Below, one piece after another: positions 55,994 to 64,000 of a stretch of DNA of 64,000 bases; position 1 is the stretch's first letter; every line of letters begins with the position of its first letter. Origin of the DNA: Blasia pusilla (lineage: Eukaryota; Marchantiophyta; Marchantiopsida; Blasiales); the NCBI GenBank assembly GCA_050084515.1, contig CM114273.1:26288001-26352000 (forward strand), given 5' to 3'. The notes under the pieces are model-generated. The model made no database searches. It worked only from the letters and a program-made list of their open reading frames with translations, and was not told the origin of the DNA. The translations under genes and the position numbers were made by a program.

Positions 55994-56563
55994 GAGTTGT
56001 GGTACACTTGTGTTTGTGGATACTCTGCGTCTATGTTATATATGTATGTGAGTATGGTATGTCGATGTATGTTGTATGACGATGTGGGCACAGTTGTCAT
56101 GACCATACGGATTATGTCATAGAGTATGGTGTGCTAGTAGAGCCATTCCTTATGTAGGACCGTAGTGGCTTGGTAGAGATGCGGTTCCATACATAGGGTT
56201 GGGGGTTACTGGGTTGGAGGTGACTTTCCCAAAGAGGGGCCCGCTCTTAGGTTGGAGGATATAAGGTGGAGTGCCCTCAAAGAACATTCTTTGAGTTGAG
56301 CTGTTGTGTTGGGAGTTAGCCTTAGTGTGAGTAGAGCTCTTGGCTATGGTGTTTCCCGCAAGCTTTGACCTGGATTCTCCCATCGTGGAGTGGGTTTGGC
56401 TCGATTGTATGTGATTGTAAACGTGTTTTATGACAGTAGGTCTTTCACGGATTTCGAGTTGTGGTACACTTGTGTTTGTGGATACTCTCGTCTATATTAT
56501 GTATGTATGTGAGTATGGTATGTCAGCGATGTATGTTGTATGACGATGTGGATTCGCACGACA
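55994..56563 (+). repeat. G4 3' end, B1-A2-B2
   Basis: B1 55994-56094 (gagttgtggtacacttgtgt to gggcacagt), A2 56095-56455 and B2 56456-56563 (gagttgtggtacacttgtgt to cgcacgaca). A ttaggggg purine run stands just before B1. Confidence 0.85.
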
Positions 56564-57290
56564 AGTATGACACTTGCAGTAGAGTCAGATATGTTCTCCA
56601 GCGTACATTTTGGAGAACGTGCCGTTGTTGGGAGATACTCGTGCACGTGTGATGACGAGTGTACATCAGGTGAGGTCCTGGTTGGGACCGGCTATGTTGT
56701 TAGATGCAGCGAGAGTTGGGTCACGTGCCCATCGTCCACGACTGTGGTGGACGAATCTGATACCATCAGAGGTATTGAGTCGAGCCTACAGTGGAGTCCA
56801 GAGAGCATCACATCTCACGGTGGATGCTATTTTGGACTCAGGGCGTCGATCTCAAGTGGTGACACGCGATGATAGACCACCGTTGGCCATGGCCAATAGG
56901 GTGGGGGAGTTGAGGGCAGCCTTACCTACGTTGGTGAGCTTCCCAGCATCCCATGCCTTTCGTCAGGGAGGACCAGGCATGATTTGGGATGAGGTGACCG
57001 GAGTATTGGAGGAGCCTACAGCAGATGAGCGTGAGCGCGCCATGGGGTTCACTACGGTACCACGGTGCGGTGGATGGATGACCGAGGCATCACGGAGAGC
57101 AGTGTTGGGGCAACGATGGACCTCAACTGTCTCACATGGATAGTCGGCCTAGGTATGGTCGAGCAGAGATCGATGCGAGTGTCATCCATGCCATCACGCC
57201 CACGAAGTTGGACCAACGCCTCTGAGTGGTCTCAGGCATTGGCATTGGGCGAGTAGACGAGGAGAGATAGGCACCCATGGACTTCCTAGG
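56564..57290 (+). pseudogene. G3 methyltransferase, C-terminal part (motifs VI-X)
   Basis: Continuation of 46425-47174 after the G4 insertion. ENVPLLGDTRARVMTSVHQ, MLLDAARVGSRAHRPRLWW, TNLIPSEVLSRAY, FPASHAFRQGGPGMIWDEV and EASRRAVLG follow in order. A TAG near 56579 and small shifts near 57050-57110 break it. It keeps the Arg (CGA) that is a stop in G2. Confidence 0.85.
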
Positions 57291-57650
57291 ACGTCATTCG
57301 AGCAGAGAGTGCGAAGGCGGCTAGAGTAGCACATGTTCATTTTTTGGATGTGGAGCATGGTGTAGGAGGTCAGAGTGGAGTGGTTGTTGCGGAGGTGACT
57401 AGGGTTGCTACATAGCAACCAAAGCCGGAGGTTGCGTCCTCTCCGAGTGAGGTCACAATGGAGACTTGGGAGCCTGTGATAGGTCTCAAGTTGATAGGAG
57501 GAGAGCGACGGCGAGTTCATAGGTTTCTGAGAGGGCATGTCAGTTGTTTTGCCTTCAGTATGAGAGACTTGGGTACGCTGAAGGGTCCCGGGATACGGAT
57601 TGAGTTGGCTAGTGATACGCCGATCTTTCGTCGATCTAGCGAGCACATGT
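57290..57650 (+). pseudogene. G3 linker and RT-deletion junction
   Basis: It matches G2 28310-28655 up to ttcgtcgat (57635), then jumps to sequence equal to G2 from about 30293 (cgagcatgtgtagtgcgaca). About 1.64 kb with all of RT and RNase H is lost. Confidence 0.85.
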
Positions 57651-57651
57651 A

Positions 57652-58460
57652 GTGCGACATGCCCATGAGGAGTTGGGACATTTCGGAGTAAAGCGTACTT
57701 ACAGCTTACTCCACGTTCAGTATTGGTGGCGCGGCATGCATACTGGGGTACAGCAATTTGTGGCCAGATGTATGGTATGTGACAGAGTGCGAGCATCCTT
57801 CAATGCTCCCACTCCGCAGTTACATCCTTTGCCGATTATGGGTTTAGGTTATCGGTGGAGTTTAGACTTTGCGGGACCTTTGCCATTGACAGGGCGTCAT
57901 CATAGGTACGTGTTGGTCATGGTGGAGCATTTCTCCAAGTGGATAGAGTTGGTGGCACTACTAGACAAGGCGAGCAAGGGAACAGCTTATGCGTTTCTAG
58001 ATCGTGTGCTTAGTCACTTTGGTGCACCGGCGGAGGTGTTGATCGACGACCAGTATCGAGTTGGGGGAGAGTTTCAGGCCTTGTGTGATCAAAGGCCGAT
58101 AGATCACCGCACCACGCCCGGGATTATCCCTGAGGCGGATGGATTGGCGGAGAGAGTGGTACAGACGGTGAAGAGAGGATTGCGCAAGTATGGCCGGGCA
58201 AGGGCGATTGAGGGAGTGGGACCTCGATTTGCCATGGTTGGCTATGGGTTATCGCTTTAGTCGGCAAGCATCCTTGGCGTCATTTTCACCGTATTTTTTG
58301 CTCTTTGGGAGAGAGCCGATTTACTGCGCAGCGATTCGACGTGACATGGCGGAGGTGTTAGATCTTGATGATCCAGAGGTGTGGGTGCAAGCATGTTCTC
58401 GAGGGCAGAAGTTTTTCAGAGAGTTATGCCTATGGCCTTTGAGAACTTAGCTATTGCCCA
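57652..58460 (+). pseudogene. G3 DDE integrase
   Basis: 202-codon frame to 58260. HEELGHFGVKR and CMVCDRV form the HHCC region. GYRWSLDFAGPLPL holds Asp 1, VLIDDQ Asp 2 and EADGLAERVVQTVKRGL the Glu. A short gap follows IDDQ and a shift lies near 58190, after which LASFSPYFLLFGREP continues. It is the best-preserved catalytic triad in the window. Confidence 0.85.
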
Positions 58461-58619
58461 AAGATAGAGATACATTGAGGTACGCGACCATTCGTGGAGG
58501 AGGTTATCGCCCAGGGATTAGGAGGTTTCATCCTGGAGATTACGTGTATTTAAGAAAGCGACATCCACAACGCTAGATGTCACTGCAGGGCGCACTATCC
58601 TACGTGTGCGCGAGGTATT

Positions 58620-58903
58620 ACCGACGGAGTCCTCATGTTGGAGGGACGAGATGGTATGGTTTGGAAGGATCATGTGCGCAATTGTGCGCCATGTCATCTT
58701 CCGAACGTAGATGGGACGGTGGATCCAAGCTTGGCAGTGGTACCTGCAGGCTTGAGGTGTATGTTGTGCGGATCTGCGAGGGGTGCAGCCACCATGTTGG
58801 TATGTGATGGTTGTTCTCGAGGGTGGCATATGTCATGTCGACCCCCTCTTGATGTGGTTCCCACGGGGACGATGGATGTGTCCGAGATGTGTATAGGGTA
58901 GTA
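58620..58903 (+). pseudogene. G3 C-terminal tail with PHD finger
   Basis: MLEGRDGMVWKDHVRNCAPC, then CMLCGSARGAATMLVCDGC and RGWHMSC. A one-base loss follows, so the final W.CPRC block is out of frame (nucleotides atggatgtgtccgagatgtg still encode it). Confidence 0.78.
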
Positions 58904-58967
58904 GGTCATGTCGAGAGATGTGATATTTTCTATCGGAGTTAGGGGATCCAAGCGCCAGCTAGGGGCG

Positions 58968-59724
58968 GTTGAGTGATCTCCATGTATATGTATGAGTTGA
59001 TTTTTGTACATGTGTGGATCGACCCGTGTGTGGGGAAGATCGGTGTTGTGTGGTGTAGATGTGACCAGCGATGTATGTTGTGTAGCGATATGTATGCGCA
59101 CGACAGCTGTCACATCTGAGTAGCCGATAGGCCGAGATCTATCGTGGATAGGGCGTAGGAGCCAACGGACTATCTTGAGTGTAACTTTGTCCCACAGTGT
59201 CGGATGAGGTTGAGGATAGGTCCATTGTGTCAGGAACGTCATTTCTGACGACTTTCATGTTGAGGTCTTTTACAGCCGGGTGACTTGTTGACCAGGTCTC
59301 CTGCCCCTGGTAACCTGTGTACACAGGTTACCAAGGGAAGGGCTATTTTTGGGGTTTGAGCCTTTTGGCTCTTCCCAACCTATATAAGAGAGGAAGATGG
59401 CTTTCCTAAGCCATCTTTCTCATGTTGGGCCGTTGGAGCACCTCCCTTGTATGTGTGTGAGCTAGGACTAGGGTGCTAGCGTCCGGATTCCTTGATAGCA
59501 CAAGGTGGACGAGGCTCGATATGCCGATGTAGATTGAGGAGTGGAGTTTTAGGCTGGGTGTGCCGTTTTTACTACTCTTTATTTTTGTTGAGTGATCTCC
59601 ATGTATATGTATGAGTTGATTTTTGTACATGTGTGGATCAACCCGTGTGTGGGGAAGATCGGTGTTGTGTGATGTAGATGTGACCAGCGATGTATGTTGT
59701 GTAGCGATATGTATGTGCACGACA
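58968..59724 (+). repeat. G3 3' end, B1-A2-B2
   Basis: B1 58968-59107, A2 59108-59586, B2 59587-59724. B1 and B2 share gttgagtgatctccatgtat to gcacgaca with only a few differences. A2 has an intact TATATAAG at 59381, the palindrome at 59309-59332 and the hairpin at 59395-59416. agctaggggcgg stands just before B1. Confidence 0.88.
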
Positions 59725-59847
59725 TCAAAGGCTACAAAGGAGAGAGAGATGATATATAAGAAAGTTGCCAACTATTTGAAGGCCATAAGAAAGAGATGGC
59801 GAACAAGGCTCAAGGACGCAAATTGTTAAGGTCAAGGTCGTAAATAG

Positions 59848-60479
<632 letters not shown>

Positions 60480-60480
<1 letters not shown>

Positions 60481-60960
60481 GAAAAAGTTTAAAAATAGGA
60501 GGCATTTCCAATATTCGGTATGCTCATTGGTCCTACCAAATCACTATAAATAAGATCTAGAGATTTTTGCACAAGAACATCTTGTCCATCTCCTGTGATA
60601 TGGTGCCTCATGAGCTTGCCTTTGGCACAACTTGAAGAGAAAATGAGATCATCGATCTGATCTAGACCTTGAACCAATTTTTGTTGATATAGCTGCACTA
60701 CATGCTGATTGTTGATTGTTGAGATGTCCTATGCGATGTGTCAGAGATTGGATGAACTTCTAGTTAATAAAATCATTTGTGGAATACAAGATTGAGATTC
60801 GATTAGATATAGGCCATACTTGGCAAAACTTATACCTAAAAAATAGCCTTGCTTGATGAGTTCAAAAGACATTGTGAGAATAGAAAAGTTTTCATATGTT
60901 TGAAATACATCCATAATTTTATCAATGAATAGTAGGTTGGTGTTACAGGGATAGGAAATT
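60480..60960 (-). pseudogene. Ty1/Copia polyprotein fragment (pre-integrase and integrase start)
   Basis: The minus frame reads YGLYLIESQS, then LTHRIGHLNNQQ (shifted), LVQGLDQIDD, CAKGKLMRHHI and SLDLIYSDLVGPMSIPNIG. This is the usual GAG-pre-integrase zinc-like block (WH.RLGHLN...C..GK) followed by the first integrase Asp (HSDLCGPM). Ends at about 60489. Confidence 0.78.
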
Positions 60961-61082
60961 CATGATTTTTCGAGGTTAACATTACATGCTTATGATTATG
61001 TTGGACAAACTATTCATCTCAAGAACTATTTCATGTTGTTTGTTTTATATCTAGCACACACAATGCCTAGGAAGAAGCAAAA

Positions 61083-61442
61083 ATGTTGAGAATTTTCTTG
61101 AGTGTGAAACAGAGAGCAATGTATTTCAATTGCCGTTGTGTCTTTCCTATATACTCCAATGCCATTAGGAAATGCCCTCATCCATATTATATGAGATTTT
61201 ACTACTATGGGTGCTTGCCCTATCATGCCACATCTTGGCCACTCCATACATGTGTAACATGTAAGCAAGAGCTTGTTGATGAGCATTTGGGACATGATAC
61301 CATTCAATGTTTGAGATGTCCAACTATATGGCATATTGCTTGTCTGAAGGAGATCCATAGACGTGGGTATACCACTTACAAAGTAGTTTGGCATCACATG
61401 GCACATGATCAAACATGTTGGATGATCTATTGTTCTGACTAG
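61083..61442 (+). CDS. Small ORF with PHD-like zinc motif
   Basis: 119 codons. CVTCKQELVDEHLG with QCLRCPTIWHIACLKEI gives Cys-x2-Cys, Cys-x2-Cys, His-x2-Cys, a PHD-like order. The QCLRCP.IWH.ACL part and the end (WMIYCSD) recall the EDM2 family of plant PHD proteins as I remember it. No other exon of such a gene is clear nearby, so it may be an exon, a fragment or a chance ORF. Confidence 0.4.
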   Translation: MLRIFLSVKQRAMYFNCRCVFPIYSNAIRKCPHPYYMRFYYYGCLPYHATSWPLHTCVTCKQELVDEHLGHDTIQCLRCPTIWHIACLKEIHRRGYTTYKVVWHHMAHDQTCWMIYCSD

Positions 61443-61934
61443 GATCTTGGCCCTACACTAGGCACTGTAGTCAGAGATCATATTTCGTGGGTATGACATA
61501 CAACAAGACTTCAAAAAACCATATGAAATTTAGATTGGTAGGATAATACTGTTAGGGGTACAAATATAAACATGTACATAATTTCCACTGGACTCTTGAG
61601 GATGATGGTGTTTTTTAACAAATACATAGTTAAGAGACATAGTATGGTAAGATCGACTTTATAATTTTCTCATGAGTTGATGAGTACTCTAATTTTTGGG
61701 TTTGTCAAAAAAAGGCTATTACTAAAGGATAACAGATGTTCCTATTTTGTAAATTCAATTTTGTTATGTGTTCTATATTAACATTTATGTGCATAAGGTT
61801 TGTTTGGCACAACCTAACCAGCCCCATATTATCTATTGTATGTTGTTGTAGTTCTTGATAGACATATATTCATCCCTTATGACAAAGAAGTGAACCATAC
61901 TTTAGGCATTTACAGCATCTAGACTGAACAAGCA

Positions 61935-62416
61935 ATGGCTACTCCAAGAACCAAATCTGTTAGACTAGTCCATAAGGGTGGGGAAGGTAAGGTCGACATG
62001 CCCATATGTGTTCTATCCTTCAAAGAGGGGCAAACTTTTGCAGATTTTAGGCTCAAATATAGGAAGGTCCTTGATTTTGATTTTGAATTTGATTTTTGGG
62101 ACGACAAATTTCCAAGAAGAATAAACCTAGTGTGGAGAAATTGATCGAGCTTTCTGTACTAGAAGGAAAGGTCTATGTGATTGAAGACCAATCATCTATG
62201 CGTATTAGGAGGGTGACACAAGTGTCTTCCCACTCTTCTACTACTGTTGTGTCAGCCATAGCATACTCACTAGCAAAGTCTGTTGGTATTGATAATACTA
62301 AAATTGCTCCTAATCAGGGACAACCAGCCCCTTCCCTTGAGAGGGCTTCTTTTAAGTTAGTTCTAATGTGTGAATTTGCTGATAAAGATTGGAAAGATGA
62401 ATGGAGGAGATTTTAA
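61935..62416 (+). pseudogene. Unidentified coding remnant, first part
   Basis: Two overlapping frames (61935-62144 and 62096-62416) read VRLVHKGGEGKVDMPICVLS, then KKNKPSVEKLIELSVLEGKV and FKLVLMCEFADKDWKDEWRR. Codon use is protein-like but the family is unknown. A frameshift near 62100 joins them. Confidence 0.4.
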
Positions 62417-62799
62417 AAGCACAAAGACAAGGAGGGATACAATGACCATAATCGGAAAGTCAGAACCTAGGATAAGGGAATAAAGATATTTAGACATTTT
62501 GATTATCTAGAGTGTAGGGCTAGATATGGTAAACCCACAGTTTCTAAGAATCCCAAACTTATTTCAAATTGCTTTACCAAATTTAGGACAAAGTATAATA
62601 CATTGACAAACACAAGGAGAATTATTGTAGGAAATGGAGTTTTCCAATTGGATTGATTAATGTAGAGTCTCTTGTATAAAGATCAATGTTAGCCATTGCT
62701 TTACTAGGAACTTAGTTGGGCCACTCCTTAAGCTAGACCCTTAAACGTGAGAGGGCTATACTCCCTCCTTTTCGCGTTGGTATGAGATTTGCTATATTA

Positions 62800-63830
62800 A
62801 GGAAGTGGCCAAAGTATTAGCTCAATCAAAGTGAGTCCTTGGTATGGAGGGAGATGTACTAGTCATGTTTGCTGAAAATGAAAATCAAATTAAAGAAAGG
62901 CCAAGGTGAGTGCCAATGTGGAATGCTACACCTTTTCATTGTGCATGTGTATAATTAAACTATATATTCAACTCAAAATCTAGATATTCGCAATCATGGG
63001 ACTAAAATATATATATATTTTGCTTTTGTCAAATGGGAGGCCCAGTATGACACTTTGATTGGTTTTTGTGTGCCAACAGAACAACACAAATCCTCATTTG
63101 GACTTGAAGTATCCATTGAAGATGGTAATGAGGGATATGAAACAATTGTAAGTACTTTTTTTTAGTACATAAATGGGAAGTCTGCTACAATTATCATTGT
63201 GAATCCTTCATGTGAATCTATGCCCAATTTGGCACTATGTGTTACAATGTGTTACAACTGATAATAAGTTGATAGTAGATTGGGTTTGAGAGCATTGCGA
63301 AGAACGTAAAATTATTTGGGATGAGTGTTTATGAGCAACTTTTGGCCTTGTCTTGGGGCATGGAAGCGACGGTGATGCTCGTCGTAGAAACTTGATATTG
63401 GAGAATTACAAAGAAAAACATGGTTCTTACCTTATGTATGGAGCTCTCATTTATGCTATTGTTTTGTTCGCTCTCTCCTCTTTATAACTCAATGATTGCG
63501 TGCGTTTCCTCAGGCAAAGACTTGTTGTCATGCGTAACTATATATACCATCATGCATAGTTGAATCAATCAACTACATATCTCCCTCATATATACCAAGT
63601 AGTTGATCGATTCAAGGAAAAAAATCTTGTGCATTTGTGAAGAGAAGAATGGGCTGTCGATTTACCCTTTAGTGTTACAGGATATCCTTCAATGCATTGC
63701 TATTTCCGGGAGATGGCAGTGATGAGGCACTAGCATTTGTGAATCGAGCGTACGAAGGGAAAGGGAAGTGTAAGATGAAGTTATTGAATGTCATGTATGT
63801 GTTGGGAGAGAGGAATGAAAAATTTTGAAG
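62800..63830 (+). pseudogene. Unidentified coding remnant, second part
   Basis: Broken frames read VLGMEGDVLVMFAENENQIK (62830), FGLEVSIEDGNEGYETIVST (63090), EERKIIWDECL-stop-ATFG and LGHGSDGDARRRNLILENYK (63300-63410), and LFPGDGSDEALAFVNRAYEG (63700). They may belong to one decayed gene with 61935-62416. I recall similar HGSDGDARRR proteins from plant repetitive DNA but cannot name the family. Confidence 0.4.
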
Positions 63831-64000
63831 ACAAAAAGTTTGATGAAGGTAGAGATGAGTTTTGGACTTTGCACTGAACAAAGGCAAGTGGTGAGGTATT
63901 GCGGTTGATGCAAGCATTGCATTCGTGAATAAATTGATAGCCTATTCGTTGGTTATTGTTCCAATTAGATCGGATGCATATGAGGTCTTGTTCAATATTG

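Larger units (their letters stand above)
47175..56563 (+). mobile_element. Ty3/gypsy-type element G4, bounded, nested in G3
   Basis: It starts TGTCATGACC (47175), ends cgcacgaca (56563) and is flanked by agta (47171-47174 and 56564-56567). Removing it and one agta restores the G3 methyltransferase sequence. Length is 9,389 bp. Layout A1 (47175-47540) - leader - gag - knuckles - protease - methyltransferase - RT - RNase H - integrase - PHD - B1 (55994-56094) - A2 (56095-56455) - B2 (56456-56563). It belongs to a different family from G2/G3 (unrelated A sequence) with the same domain order. Frameshifts are frequent after gag. Confidence 0.88.
42301..59724 (+). mobile_element. Ty3/gypsy-type element G3, bounded, with G4 nested inside
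   Basis: It starts TGTCACATCC (42301), ends gcacgaca (59724) and is flanked by a 4-bp duplication tcaa (42297-42300 and 59725-59728). Without G4 it is about 8.03 kb. Layout: A1 - leader - gag - zinc knuckles - protease - methyltransferase - linker - [RT and RNase H deleted] - integrase - PHD - B1 - A2 - B2. A1 and A2 differ at about ten positions in 479 by eye, so the insertion is fairly recent. Lacking RT, it could only move with help in trans. Confidence 0.88.

Overview
This window looks like nuclear DNA of a green plant or streptophyte alga, in a genome packed with retroelements. The main evidence is one split host gene, 474-9288 (+): a plant-type protoporphyrinogen IX oxidase. It has 15 exons in view, and they join in frame to give about 447 residues ending at a TGA. 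Its first, FAD-binding exons must lie before the window. Almost everything else is mobile DNA. I cannot name the species.

Region by region. 1-9288 is the oxidase gene. Its introns carry a solo LTR (2062-2780), a LINE 3' end (4599-6540) that is itself split by a second solo LTR (5449-6117), and further LTR and LINE-tail fragments. 9289-15960 is intergenic sequence with an 89-bp tandem repeat, then a decayed Helitron (Rep and Pif1-type helicase) with a third copy of the same solo LTR at its start codon. 16007-23575 (-) is a Ty3/gypsy-type element (G1) that has lost its integrase end. 23903-32400 (+) is a related element (G2) whose domains can all be traced. It sits in a second Helitron (32410-34620, -). 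34840-42296 holds a purine-rich tandem region, a solo LTR of the same superfamily, an unidentified coding remnant, a possible SINE and long gene-free AT-rich DNA. 42301-59724 (+) is a bounded gypsy element (G3), with another bounded one (G4, 47175-56563) inserted in the middle of its methyltransferase gene. After a (CT)n tract, 60480-64000 holds a Copia fragment, a PHD-like ORF and a decayed coding stretch of unknown function.

The remarkable part is the gypsy family. Its order is gag, zinc knuckles, aspartic protease, a C5 cytosine DNA methyltransferase, reverse transcriptase, RNase H, DDE integrase and a C-terminal PHD finger. The element could therefore in principle write cytosine methylation and read a histone state. 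Capture of cytosine methyltransferases by retrotransposons has, as I recall, been reported in some algae; I cannot check whether this is the same family.

The ends are also not ordinary LTRs. In both bounded elements the layout is A1 - internal - B1 - A2 - B2, starting TGTCA and ending GACA, with 4-bp target duplications (tcaa for G3, agta for G4). G2 shows the same B1-A2-B2 tail. Such split direct repeats are known from tyrosine-recombinase elements (Ngaro/VIPER type), not from DDE-integrase gypsy elements as far as I know. This is the best candidate here for something undescribed.

None of the four gypsy copies is intact. G2 is damaged mostly by C-to-T or G-to-A stops, G3 by loss of RT/RNase H and many 1-2 base indels, G4 by frameshifts and a YIDD-to-YIDN change, and G1 by truncation and loss of the protease DSG motif.
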